DNA of 64,000 bases from Moanibacter sp964542645 (GTDB lineage Bacteria; Verrucomicrobiota; Verrucomicrobiia; Opitutales; UBA2987). Position 1 is the first letter of the stretch; each line of letters opens with the position of its first letter. The DNA is taken from the NCBI GenBank assembly GCA_964542645.1, contig CAZIUG010000008.1:1-64000 (forward strand), given 5' to 3'. The notes under the pieces were generated by a model. That model had not been told where the DNA came from, did no database searches, and saw only the letters and a list, made by a program, of their open reading frames with translations. Position numbers and translations under genes: made by a program. This document shows, piece by piece, positions 9,166 to 18,101 of the stretch.

Positions 9166-9888
9166 TTACTGATCCCTCCGCTCATTAAAAACTGTCACCC
9201 CCATCTCAAGATATTTTTCTCTCGCTTCCTCTGTCTCGGGGCACATTGACACCCGAACATTCGTCCCCTGGAGTTCATTAAGAACGTGGCGTAGACATTC
9301 ATCCTGAGTCCGAAAGGGGAATTCTGGATCTCCTTCGATACTAAACATCAAGTCATTTTCGCCAAAACCGAGAATATCCACTCCCGACTTAGCTAGAAAA
9401 CGGGTATTCACAACCGCCTCAACAGATTCGATCTGGAGCGTCAGAAACCCGGTTTCATTCCACCAATTGGAATACTCGAGCCGACCCTTTCGTTCAGAAA
9501 ACCCCACTCTGTTTTGACCTCCCCAACTACGCTTGCCCCTTTGCGGGTAGTAGAACGCATCCAAGGCTTCATCAACTGTTATCTCTTCCTTAACCTCGGG
9601 AACCATGATCCCTGAAGGCCCAAGATCAAGGTAAGTGCCAATGAGATAAGCATCACGCGTATGTTTAATTCTAGCCTGGACCGGAAGGGATAACTCTTCC
9701 GCCATCTTGCAGAATTCTACTAAGCTTTCTTCATTGTGGGCATCATGTTGACAGTCTACGTAGAGAAAATCAAAGTGACGCTCCGACAAAATCCCTTCCA
9801 GTTCCCCTCTAGGAATATTCTTCGGGACTGATACGCTTTCAATGATCTCCCCGTTGTGAATCCGTAATTTTAATTTTTCACCCGCCAT
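9166..9888 (-). CDS. HpcH/HpaI-family (class II) aldolase
   Basis: This 240-residue protein matches the HpcH/HpaI aldolase/citrate-lyase family. Visible are the FLYVDCQH strand, the conserved Arg in VQARIK (R73), the YPQRGKRSWGG turn (114-124) typical of keto-deoxy sugar acid aldolases, Glu in LQIES (E154) and Asp in GENDL (D179, normally GPxDL). Such enzymes use a divalent metal to split 2-keto-3-deoxy acids into pyruvate and an aldehyde. It is a likely partner for the dehydratases in this window, such as the rhamnonate-type one. That link rests on context. It is slightly shorter than the usual ~255 residues but appears complete. Confidence 0.82.
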   Translation of the reverse strand: MAGEKLKLRIHNGEIIESVSVPKNIPRGELEGILSERHFDFLYVDCQHDAHNEESLVEFCKMAEELSLPVQARIKHTRDAYLIGTYLDLGPSGIMVPEVKEEITVDEALDAFYYPQRGKRSWGGQNRVGFSERKGRLEYSNWWNETGFLTLQIESVEAVVNTRFLAKSGVDILGFGENDLMFSIEGDPEFPFRTQDECLRHVLNELQGTNVRVSMCPETEEAREKYLEMGVTVFNERRDQ

Positions 9889-10118
9889 GAACCTCTTCTT
9901 CTATTCGGTAGTTATCAACTTAACACTCTATCAGAGGAGTAATTAATAATCACCTCCCTACGCTACTCGCATACTAAATTTAGGCAATCAGATTAATCTG
10001 CCATTAAACACTTAAACATTATTAGATTTAGCTGGCCTAAATAGAATGAAGATGGTTGATAAATAATGGAAAATGGGTCTTAGATTCTCTTTCCTAAATG
10101 CCCTAAAAACCAATACCA

Positions 10119-11279
10119 ATGAGCAGACGTAGACTAAGATTCGGAATTTTCTTGGCACCCTTTCATTCCGCAGATGAAAATCCTAACTTGGCTATTGAAC
10201 GCGACTTCCAACTCGTGGAGTGGCTCGACGAGCTGAACTTCGACGAAGTCTGGGTAGGGGAACATCATTCCGGTGGCTATGAGATCATTGCCTCTCCTGA
10301 GGTATTCATTGCTGGAGCTGCAGAACGCACGCGCCGTATTCGATTAGGCACCGGAGTTGCCTCGGTTCCCTATCACCACCCCCTTATGCTGGCTGATCGG
10401 GCAATGCAACTGGATCATCAAACGCGGGGTCGTTTTATGTTTGGAATGGGGCCAGGAGCCCTACCCTCAGATGCATTCATGATGGGGATCGATCCTATTC
10501 GCCAAAGAGACATGCTGGAGGAAGCTGTAGATGTGATCGTGCCTCTCCTGAGAGGAGAAACCGTTACCAAAAAGGCCGATTGGTTCGAGCTCAAAGAAGC
10601 CCGCTTACAGTTACTTCCCTACTCCAATCCAAAAATCCCCATTGCAGTTGCATCCGCCGTGTCTCCTACCGGTGCCCGCATTGCTGGCAAACATGGAATA
10701 GGTCTTCTTTCCTTTGCCGCCACCAGCAAATCTGGGTTTCTATCTCTACCCAAGAATTGGGAAATCGCCGTACAACAAGCTGAACAACACGGTCAACAGG
10801 TACACAAACACGATTGGTCTCTGGTAGGGCCAATGCACATTGCTGAGACCCGTGAAAAGGCTCGCGAAAATATGCGTTTCGGCCTGGAGAAGTGGGTCTG
10901 GTATTTCAATGAAGTAGCAGCACTTGCTTTCAATTGGGAAGGAAACTGTGATTCCTTAATAGACCAGATCAATGAGTCGAGTTTCGGTGTAATCGGAACC
11001 CCTGAGGACGCTATAAATCAGATCGAACGCCTATGGGAGCAAACTGGTGGGTTTGGTTGTTTTCTTCAAATGGCCCATAACTGGGCTGATTTTGAGCAAA
11101 CTAAGCGAAGCTTTGAACTGATTGGTCGCTATGTAATGCCTCATTTTAACGATTTGAACAAAGGGCGGGAAGCGAGCATGGACTGGGCCTCAGAAAACCG
11201 GCCCGAATTCATAGGCCGAGCTGATAAAGCAGTTGAAAAGGCAACTGAAAAACACGAAACGGAAGTAAAAAAGACCTAG
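10119..11279 (+). CDS. LLM-class (luciferase-like) flavin-dependent monooxygenase
   Basis: This 386-residue TIM-barrel flavoprotein has the luciferase-like signature. There is an FGIFLAPFH first strand, DEVWVGEHHSGGYE (41-54), the RIRLGTGVASVPYHHPL block (73-89) and the RGRFMFGMGPGALPSDA flavin-phosphate region. The long central region and the GFGCFLQMAHNWAD C-terminal block resemble limonene/alkane-type monooxygenases that use reduced flavin from a separate reductase. The substrate is unknown. No flavin reductase gene is present nearby. Relatives of this group are greatly expanded in some marine heterotrophs, but only one copy is present here. The ATG at 10119 gives a compact N-terminus that starts right at the barrel. 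Confidence 0.85.
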   Translation: MSRRRLRFGIFLAPFHSADENPNLAIERDFQLVEWLDELNFDEVWVGEHHSGGYEIIASPEVFIAGAAERTRRIRLGTGVASVPYHHPLMLADRAMQLDHQTRGRFMFGMGPGALPSDAFMMGIDPIRQRDMLEEAVDVIVPLLRGETVTKKADWFELKEARLQLLPYSNPKIPIAVASAVSPTGARIAGKHGIGLLSFAATSKSGFLSLPKNWEIAVQQAEQHGQQVHKHDWSLVGPMHIAETREKARENMRFGLEKWVWYFNEVAALAFNWEGNCDSLIDQINESSFGVIGTPEDAINQIERLWEQTGGFGCFLQMAHNWADFEQTKRSFELIGRYVMPHFNDLNKGREASMDWASENRPEFIGRADKAVEKATEKHETEVKKT

Positions 11280-11324
11280 ATGCTCTAGGCGATTTTCTTA
11301 ATCTCTATCGGCTCTTCTACAAGA

Positions 11325-12458
11325 TTAATTCCACAAGCTTTCCCCCTCCTCCAGCTGGGCAGAAAGAAACTCCTCGTTCAATTCAACTCCGAGTCCAGGT
11401 TTCTCACTTAACACCACATGCCCTTCCTCAATTACGGATTCATTCGTCGCTAAAATATTGTCCCAAGAAGCATCATCAAAGCGGTGAAATTCCAGAGTAA
11501 GGAAATTAGGAACACTGGCACAAACATGGGCATCACCTACAGTGCTAAGAGCGCTGCTATTATTATGAGGCGCGAAAGGTATGTAATAAATCTCTGCCAT
11601 ATTAGCTATTTTCCTACACTCGGACAGGCCACCGCATTTAGAAATATCAGGCATGATAATATCCACAGCTTGTCTTTCTAGTAGATCACGAAATCCATAC
11701 CGTAAATAAAGATTTTCACCCGCACAAATTGGAGTGCGTGTACCTTGGGTAATCCTTCCAAGAGCTTCGATGTTTTCAGGAGGAACCGGCTCTTCCAACC
11801 ATAGCAAGTTAAGTGGCTCTAATGCGTGCGCAAATTTTGTTCCCGCAGTCGCGTCATACCTACCGTGAAGATCCATCGCCAGATCCAGCGAATCTCCTAT
11901 CCCTTCCCTGATCGCAAACGCTGAGTCCACAATAGACTTTAGCTCATCCGGAGTCACTGACCAGTTCCATCGATCCAACTTGTGAGGGTTTTGTGCATCA
12001 TCAAGATCAAACTTTACTGCCGTGAAACCCCTTTCTCTAACTTCATTAACGCGCTCCTTGTAATCCGTAAAAGCACTGTCGACGTATAAACGAATCCGAT
12101 CACGAAACTTACCCCCTAACAGTCGATAAACCGGCAGTCCCTGTGCCTTCCCTGCCAAATCCCAAAGTGCAATTTCGATTCCGGTCAATGCCGAAATCCC
12201 CGCCCCAGCAAAACCTCCTCGGAAAAGATATTGCCGCCGAATGTGTTCAAAACAGGCATCAACGTCACGTGGATCCATTCCAATAATTAGATTTGCCATA
12301 TCTCGAGTCGTCCCTCGCCAACCGCTGTCAACATGACTGGTCTCCCCAGTTCCGTAGAGCCCTTCATCCGAAAATACTCGTACGTAGTGGTACCGGTAGC
12401 CCTTCTTACCATCGATCTTTACGGTCACGTCAGCCGTTTTTACTTCAGTAATTTTCAT
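11325..12458 (-). CDS. Enolase-superfamily acid-sugar dehydratase (galactonate/mannonate dehydratase-like)
   Basis: This 377-residue enzyme has the D-galactonate/D-mannonate dehydratase residue pattern. Asp and His sit on strand three (AMDLHGR, D196 and H198), Glu on strand four (WLEEP, E222) and strand five (CAGENL, E248), with the MPDISKCGG Asp (D271) and the APHNNSS His (H298). K149 lies on strand two (AVKFD). The DxHGR signature marks enzymes that use His as acid or base to expel the 3-OH of an aldonate. Together with the adjacent DgoD-like gene, transcribed divergently from 12710, it forms a pair of related dehydratases sharing one 251-bp intergenic control region. The exact sugar acid is not decidable. 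Confidence 0.85.
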   Translation of the reverse strand: MKITEVKTADVTVKIDGKKGYRYHYVRVFSDEGLYGTGETSHVDSGWRGTTRDMANLIIGMDPRDVDACFEHIRRQYLFRGGFAGAGISALTGIEIALWDLAGKAQGLPVYRLLGGKFRDRIRLYVDSAFTDYKERVNEVRERGFTAVKFDLDDAQNPHKLDRWNWSVTPDELKSIVDSAFAIREGIGDSLDLAMDLHGRYDATAGTKFAHALEPLNLLWLEEPVPPENIEALGRITQGTRTPICAGENLYLRYGFRDLLERQAVDIIMPDISKCGGLSECRKIANMAEIYYIPFAPHNNSSALSTVGDAHVCASVPNFLTLEFHRFDDASWDNILATNESVIEEGHVVLSEKPGLGVELNEEFLSAQLEEGESLWN

Positions 12459-12709
12459 ACAGAGGAACCCTTCAATTATAGATTATCCCTTTATGGAATG
12501 AATTGTACTGTGAGCTAATCCTAATAGACCAAAGTAATTATCCGTTCAATTCGGATTATTTGTTATGATCTTCAACCTTAGTGAAATTTTCGTCTTTCCG
12601 ACAGAAGCGACAGTGGTGCATATAAATCGTAAGTCAATGTCTCTCCAATCGGATTATAAACCAAAAGAGAAGTCTGGCCGCCTTCTTAAAAACTCCCCAA
12701 TATCCATTA

Positions 12710-13855
12710 ATGAAGATCGCTAAAATTAATCAATTTTTCCCACGTCACCGTATGCGATTAGTGAAAATTACGACTGACAATGGGATTGTCGGATGGGGCG
12801 AAACGACTCTTGAAGGCAAGCCCAAAAGCACACATGCAGCCGTTGAAGAACTAATCGATTACTTGATTGGCAAAGATCCACTCCGGATCGAGCATCACTG
12901 GCAACACATCTATCGCTCCGCCTTCTTTCGAGGAGGTAATGTTCTTATGTCAGCCCTATCAGGGATCGACCAGGCACTTTGGGACATAGCCGGGAAACAC
13001 TTTGATGTACCAATTTATCAGCTACTCGGTGGCGCCGTTCGAGACCGTATTCGGGTCTATGCCCATTGGGGTATTACAGATCTCTCCCAACGGGGCCAGG
13101 AAACTGCCAGAAAAAGGCTAGAGATGCTTCAGAAAAAGGGAGGATACAAGGCCTATAAAAGTGGCCCTGGTGGGCAATGGCGAGCTCACGAACCACCTGC
13201 CGTAATTGATCAATTTATTAAAAAAGCCTACATGATGCGAGAGTGGGTAGGCGACGAAGTCGAGATTTGTTTTGATTTTCACGGCAAGCTAACGCCGGCT
13301 CTCGCTATCGAGATATGTCACGAGATTAAGGGCATGCGGCCAATGTTTGTCGAGGAACCTGTTCCCCAGGAAAACGTCAACGCCCTCAAGAATGTTTCCG
13401 ATCATGTACCCTTCCCCATTGCAACTGGAGAAAGACTCCTCAGTCGTTGGGAATTTCGTCAGATTTTTGAAAGCAATGCTGCGGCATATGTTCAGCCAGA
13501 CGGTTCCCACGCAGGGGGGATTTCGGAACTAAAACGGATCGCAAACATGGCAGAGGTGTATTATGTCCACATTATGCCGCATTGTGCTATCGGACCAGTT
13601 GCTTTCTCCGCCTGTATGCAAGTTGATGCCGCCGTGCCGAATTTTCTAATCCAAGAACAGGTTGATGCTGGTCTTGGGGAGGGCTTGCTCAAGAAACCTT
13701 GGCAAGTCGTAGATGGCCATATAGCATTGCCCACCGAACCTGGCCTCGGATTTGAGATAGACGAGGGCGAAGCCGAACAAGATTGCGGCATCTATGAAGA
13801 GGAACTCGGCGGCGAATATTTTTACGATTCCGACGGAAGCGTAGCCGACTGGTAG
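12710..13855 (+). CDS. dgoD: D-galactonate dehydratase-like enzyme (enolase superfamily)
   Basis: This 381-residue protein follows E. coli DgoD through its whole length. It shares the MKIxKI start, the VGWGE turn, YRSAFFRGGNVLMSALSGID (68-87), metal ligands D189, E215 and E241, the His of FDFHGK (H191), VQPDGSHAGG with D264, the His of MPHC (H291), and the ending SVAxW. DgoD dehydrates D-galactonate to 2-keto-3-deoxy-D-galactonate. Strand two differs from E. coli (YKAYKSGPGG in place of FDTFKLNG), so the aldonate may not be galactonate. The gene leads a same-strand run with two Gfo/Idh oxidoreductases, an FAD oxidoreductase and a rhamnonate-type dehydratase. No dgoK or dgoA partner is present. 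Confidence 0.8.
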   Translation: MKIAKINQFFPRHRMRLVKITTDNGIVGWGETTLEGKPKSTHAAVEELIDYLIGKDPLRIEHHWQHIYRSAFFRGGNVLMSALSGIDQALWDIAGKHFDVPIYQLLGGAVRDRIRVYAHWGITDLSQRGQETARKRLEMLQKKGGYKAYKSGPGGQWRAHEPPAVIDQFIKKAYMMREWVGDEVEICFDFHGKLTPALAIEICHEIKGMRPMFVEEPVPQENVNALKNVSDHVPFPIATGERLLSRWEFRQIFESNAAAYVQPDGSHAGGISELKRIANMAEVYYVHIMPHCAIGPVAFSACMQVDAAVPNFLIQEQVDAGLGEGLLKKPWQVVDGHIALPTEPGLGFEIDEGEAEQDCGIYEEELGGEYFYDSDGSVADW

Positions 13856-13998
13856 GCTTCAAAATGGCAATTTGTCGAATTTAAAGTAGCATTTCCTCTT
13901 GCCTCAGCTACAAAATTCCCCGTACTTAATCCAGTTGTTGTTTGTCTAAACGCGCTGAAGTCCCGCGCTAGCTTCAAATCCAAATAGGAAACTTACAC

Positions 13999-15045
13999 AT
14001 GTCCACCTACCGCTCTACAATCGTTGGATTAACTGGTATCGGTGCTCGTCGTTCTGAGGAACCGAGCCATTTACCTATTTTCTACTCAAAGCCCAAATCC
14101 CACGCCGCAGCCTACTTTCGGCACCCGCAAACTGACCTCGTTGGAGTTTGTGATATTCGTCAAGAACAGTTAGACGCATTCAAGGAAGAGTGGCAGGATA
14201 TTTGGCCGGAAATGCATTACTACACGGACTACAAGGAAATGCAGGAGAATGAAAAGCCGGACATGGTAAGTGTTGCCACCCCAGACCACTTTCACGCGGA
14301 CATAACAGTCAATGCCGCGGAAGGAGGAGCAAAGGCCATCCTATGCGAAAAACCTCTTGCCACGACATTGGAAGATGTTGACCGGATGATTGCTGCCACT
14401 GAGGCCAATGACACCCTTCTTTCAGTCGAGCACACCCGCAGGTGGGGTGGAACCTTCCATGCGGTTCGCGAGCTTATTCGTAGTGGTGAACTCGGAAGGT
14501 TAAATGGAATTACGGCCAATCTCCTCGGTCCGCGATCCATGCTTTTCCGAAACGGCACTCACATTGTTGATACGATCTGCTTCTTCGCCGAATCAGCCCC
14601 CCAATGGGTTTTTGCTGAGCTTGAAGAAGGATTTAGCCACTTTACGGAATATAAAGGCGACGGCGGTAAAGATCCAGCGACCGACCCTGCCGCCTCAGGC
14701 TACATTCACTTCGCTAATGGCATACGGGCATTTTATAACGGTCTTAAGACCACATCTTCCTCTGGCTCGGACTGGCAATTATTTTGTGAAAAAGGAAGGA
14801 TCGACATTAATAATAACACTGCGACCGTAATTGAAAGCTCATTTGTATCCGGATCCTCCCGTACCATCCTTGAACCTGACGAGTATATGCACACTCATCA
14901 ACTAGGAGCAGTAGCAGAGCTAATTGACGTATTGGAGAATGGTGGAGAATTAGTTTCACCAGGTACGGAGGCACGCAAAACAGTTCAAATTCTACTTATG
15001 TTCCTCAAGTCTCATGAGCTCGGGAACTTACGAGTCGATCTGTAA
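13999..15045 (+). CDS. Gfo/Idh/MocA-family oxidoreductase
   Basis: This 348-residue oxidoreductase has a nucleotide-binding N-terminus (STIVGLTGIGA, 6-16), the CEKPLATT block with catalytic Lys (K118), the SVEHTRRW strand and NGTHIVD (185-191), which supplies the substrate-site His and Asp. The first loop carries an insertion (RRSEEPSHLPIFYSKPKS) before the SHAAAY helix, as in some PVC-type relatives. It follows the DgoD-like gene by 143 bp and precedes another Gfo/Idh gene by 134 bp on the same strand, so it may supply the oxidised sugar or lactone for the dehydratase. The substrate is unknown. Confidence 0.86.
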   Translation: MSTYRSTIVGLTGIGARRSEEPSHLPIFYSKPKSHAAAYFRHPQTDLVGVCDIRQEQLDAFKEEWQDIWPEMHYYTDYKEMQENEKPDMVSVATPDHFHADITVNAAEGGAKAILCEKPLATTLEDVDRMIAATEANDTLLSVEHTRRWGGTFHAVRELIRSGELGRLNGITANLLGPRSMLFRNGTHIVDTICFFAESAPQWVFAELEEGFSHFTEYKGDGGKDPATDPAASGYIHFANGIRAFYNGLKTTSSSGSDWQLFCEKGRIDINNNTATVIESSFVSGSSRTILEPDEYMHTHQLGAVAELIDVLENGGELVSPGTEARKTVQILLMFLKSHELGNLRVDL

Positions 15046-15179
15046 TAGCAGCTTCGAAAATGACTAGAGATAAGAAAATAACAAGGGACTCCACTAACCC
15101 TACTGTGGCGTGGTCCCAATGAGAATAAAATGGGATATTAAACAACCAACAAAGCCTTAAAAATCTTTAATTCAAAAAT

Positions 15180-16241
15180 ATGAAAGCAGCAGTTCTGGGA
15201 GCGGGTGAGCCTCATTTTGACGCCCACATTGCAACCCTCCAACAACTACCCGAAGTCGAATCAATAATTCTCTGGGGTGAAAACGAAAATGTCTTGGAAG
15301 CATTCGAAGGGAAAGCGAAAATTTCGGCTGTATTTACTGACTTAGATGAACTTCTAAAACAGGACGATATCTTCTTTGCAATCGCCACCACACGCAATGA
15401 TCTGAAGTCGGAAATCTTCAACCAAATGTTGGATTTAGGTATTCATATCATGGGAGAAAAGCCTATCGCTCCCACAGCAAAGGAAGTTGCCCAATTAGTT
15501 AAGAAAGCTGAACAGAAAGGCCTAGCCCTTGGGACCTGCTACCAGAATCGTTACAACCCTTTGGTTCTCAAAGTTCGGCGTCTCATCAAGGATGGAATTA
15601 TTGGCCCCCTTATGTCCATAGAGATGCGGATGCTTACCACTCAACCGAAATTTCGAAATCCAGGTAGTTGGCTTTTTAACAAACAGTCTGCGGGCGGTGG
15701 GATGCTTGCTTGGCTTGGATGTCATTATATCGACATGATAAGGTTTATCAGCAAAGATGAGATCGTGTCGGTAGCAGCTGAAGTTGCTACTCGTAGCGGC
15801 GAAGAAATCGATGTTGAGGATATCGCTAGTCTTTCCATGCGATTGGGAACGGGGACCATCGCTTCTCTACACACCGGGTATACTCTAGCCTTAAAGGGTC
15901 CCCAGTATGGGGATATGCCCTCCTACGATTCCCATATTGGAGTGAACGGTAAAGACGGACGCCTCTACTGGAATGGAAGCAACGAGCCCCATCGCCTTAC
16001 CGTTGAGTCAACACACCCCTCCTGGGCTGATGCTCCTGTTAGAGTAACAGATTACTCTATTGCAAAATCACCTGCCTATGGAGGAATCTACGGCGAGGCC
16101 TTTATTCGTGATTTCATTCTCGCCGCCAAAGGAAAACGAGATGTGCCTGCCTCAGGCCGAGATGCACTCCAGGTCGCACGCGTCATAGAAGCCGCCTATG
16201 AATCAAGCGAAACCGGTCAACGAATTGGTATTAATGTGTAA
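15180..16241 (+). CDS. Gfo/Idh/MocA-family oxidoreductase
   Basis: This 353-residue protein has an atypical first dinucleotide loop (VLGAGEPHFDAH, 5-16) but a clear GEKPIAPT block (K94), RYNPL (124-128), and the GGGMLAWLGCHYIDMIRF segment (172-189) with His and Asp of the substrate pocket. The C-terminal domain contains ASLHTGYTLA and AYGGIYGEAF, as in inositol/glucoside oxidoreductases. It is the second oxidoreductase in the sugar-acid run and is not a recent duplicate of the preceding one, since the two differ throughout. It probably acts on a different position or sugar. Confidence 0.86.
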   Translation: MKAAVLGAGEPHFDAHIATLQQLPEVESIILWGENENVLEAFEGKAKISAVFTDLDELLKQDDIFFAIATTRNDLKSEIFNQMLDLGIHIMGEKPIAPTAKEVAQLVKKAEQKGLALGTCYQNRYNPLVLKVRRLIKDGIIGPLMSIEMRMLTTQPKFRNPGSWLFNKQSAGGGMLAWLGCHYIDMIRFISKDEIVSVAAEVATRSGEEIDVEDIASLSMRLGTGTIASLHTGYTLALKGPQYGDMPSYDSHIGVNGKDGRLYWNGSNEPHRLTVESTHPSWADAPVRVTDYSIAKSPAYGGIYGEAFIRDFILAAKGKRDVPASGRDALQVARVIEAAYESSETGQRIGINV

Positions 16242-16615
16242 TGATCGGTAAAAAAGTAATGTTGAATAGAAACAATATCCACCTGAGAAAAAGAAGTTAA
16301 TCCTGGATCATCAATGCCCCTAGTGTTTCCTCTCGATATCTCGATATTAAACTAAGCCATCGATTTCAGTCTGGCACGACAGGAGCTGCGACAACCTAAG
16401 GGTAATTCCTTAGATTGGCCAATGAGTCATCTACAAATTCGGATTTCACGCCGTTTGATTGAGAGACGGCTTATACTCTATAAAAAACCAAGGTGATTGA
16501 AGGAAACATAACCGGATCATGAATTGCAACGCACCTTGGCCTAAAGAAGCCGGCGTATCAGGGTATGATGTTTTCAAAAGGGATTTCCATTCCACAGATA
16601 CGGTGGGAGTGAGCC
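16242..16615. other. intergenic region, 374 bp, with one tiny ORF
   Basis: No gene is confidently supported. A 35-codon ATG frame runs from 16519 to 16626 (MNCNAPWPKEAGVSGYDVF...), preceded by AAGGAAA about 10 nt upstream and overlapping the start of the FAD oxidoreductase by 11 nt. It might be a translationally coupled leader peptide or chance. No tRNA, repeat or T-run hairpin was seen. Confidence 0.3.
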
Positions 16616-17908
16616 TTGGAGACTGAGCATCACACCGCCATTATCGTTGGTGCCGGTCCTGCGGGTCTTGCACTTTCGGTCGTGTTAGGAGGCTGGCACC
16701 CTTTTTTCAAAAGTAGCAAAATATTTTCCCAACGCTACCCACAGCTAGACCCAATTCTCAAGCGCCATAACGGATCCCTTTTATCCCTTAATCTACAAGA
16801 TTGGGTAAAGAATGGAATTCAACCAGCCGATCTATTCCGCGCCCTACACCACCCAAGGCAAAAATTCGTTGAGATCGAACAGATCGCAATGGCCTTTGAG
16901 CAGAAGGCAAATATCGATTATCTCCTTCTCTCAAGAGAATCTGTTGGTGGACTCTGGAATAACGTCCCAAAAAATCTACTTACACTCTCTCCCGGTCAGT
17001 GGATGGAACTGGCCTTCTACCCACTGTACCAACATGCAATGGAGGCAGGGATCGAAATAGATGCAAACGCTCTTATCATCAAACATCGGTTGCTGGACTA
17101 TTACCATAGTATCCCCTCACGCTTCGGGCAGGAAGAGCGAATTCGAACCAGTACGAATGTAGAACAAATAAGACCGCATAGTGAAGGTTTCCTCGTTAAA
17201 AGCCGCGACACTTTCACCGGTGAAGTCAAACACTATACCTGCAAATATCTTATCCTGGCAACAGGGCAACGTGCCTCTTTGCGTCAACTCGGTATTCCTG
17301 GTGAGGAACTTGATTGGGTAACGCCTAATTACGATAAACCAGAGGATTTCATGGGCGAACGTATCATCATCGTGGGTGGAGGCCGATCGGCAGATTGGGC
17401 TGCCACCGAACTGCACGATGCGGGCAAGCAAATCACCTACGTTATGCGTCAGGATTCAAGCGTCCATTGGAGGTTGATTAACGAAAGCCGTTGGCATCTT
17501 CCCTACTACGCTCGAATCGCTGATATTTTAGAAGCCCATTCACCCAAAATGGAAACGCTCTATAACACTTCCATTAAGGAAATTAGACCTGATGGAACGG
17601 TTTTGCTGGAGCAAACGGGAGATGATCGTATAATAGAGACTGACCATGTTATTACAGAAATCGGTGGCGTTGCTGACTACTCGATTCTCGATGGTTTCCC
17701 ACCCCTTCAACTGGTCGAAAAGCATGACGCCTACCGCTTCCAAATGCACCAAGCTAAGATCCATCCCCACAACTATGAATCGTTAGAAATCCCCAACCTT
17801 TACCTAGGCGGTTACCTTGCAGCAGGAATCGGCCTCGTAGTAATCGCCATGCATGGAACTACCTATGCTATCGCTGCCGATATTTTGCAACGAGAAGGGA
17901 AGGTTTAA
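16616..17908 (+). CDS. FAD-dependent oxidoreductase, OSGIN/flavin-monooxygenase-like
   Basis: This 430-residue flavoprotein has an N-terminal FAD-binding GAGPAGLALS motif (12-21), a second dinucleotide motif IIVGGGRSADWA (247-258) and ATGQR between them. This is the two-dinucleotide-domain layout of flavin monooxygenases. The N-terminal half, with its ~150-residue insert containing LSPGQWMELAFYPLY, looks most like the OSGIN family described in eukaryotes. A closing GGYLAAGIGL segment near residue 402 completes the FAD site. The start is TTG at 16616 with GGGAG upstream. No in-frame ATG is available before the FAD motif. Its place between a Gfo/Idh gene and a rhamnonate-type dehydratase suggests an oxidation step in carbohydrate catabolism, but the substrate is unknown. 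Confidence 0.7.
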   Translation: METEHHTAIIVGAGPAGLALSVVLGGWHPFFKSSKIFSQRYPQLDPILKRHNGSLLSLNLQDWVKNGIQPADLFRALHHPRQKFVEIEQIAMAFEQKANIDYLLLSRESVGGLWNNVPKNLLTLSPGQWMELAFYPLYQHAMEAGIEIDANALIIKHRLLDYYHSIPSRFGQEERIRTSTNVEQIRPHSEGFLVKSRDTFTGEVKHYTCKYLILATGQRASLRQLGIPGEELDWVTPNYDKPEDFMGERIIIVGGGRSADWAATELHDAGKQITYVMRQDSSVHWRLINESRWHLPYYARIADILEAHSPKMETLYNTSIKEIRPDGTVLLEQTGDDRIIETDHVITEIGGVADYSILDGFPPLQLVEKHDAYRFQMHQAKIHPHNYESLEIPNLYLGGYLAAGIGLVVIAMHGTTYAIAADILQREGKV

Positions 17909-18101
17909 CTTAAATATAATATGGATAAAAAAAACTGAACACCAATAACTTGAACCTTCAAATCTAATGATTGTCCAAAAAATCCGAGATTCCCAAAATC
18001 GTTTTCTCACGACGGGTTCCATTCGCAATACTGAGTATCCATTGCGCAACTAAAGAAGTTAGATTAATAGCTTCTGGGTCCTATCCAGAAATATCCCAAC
18101 A

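Noticed and set aside
15085..15117. Imperfect hairpin between the two Gfo/Idh genes (GGGA-CT-CCAC / GTGG-TCCC)
   Set aside because: It has a large interior mismatch and no T-run after it, so I do not call it a terminator.
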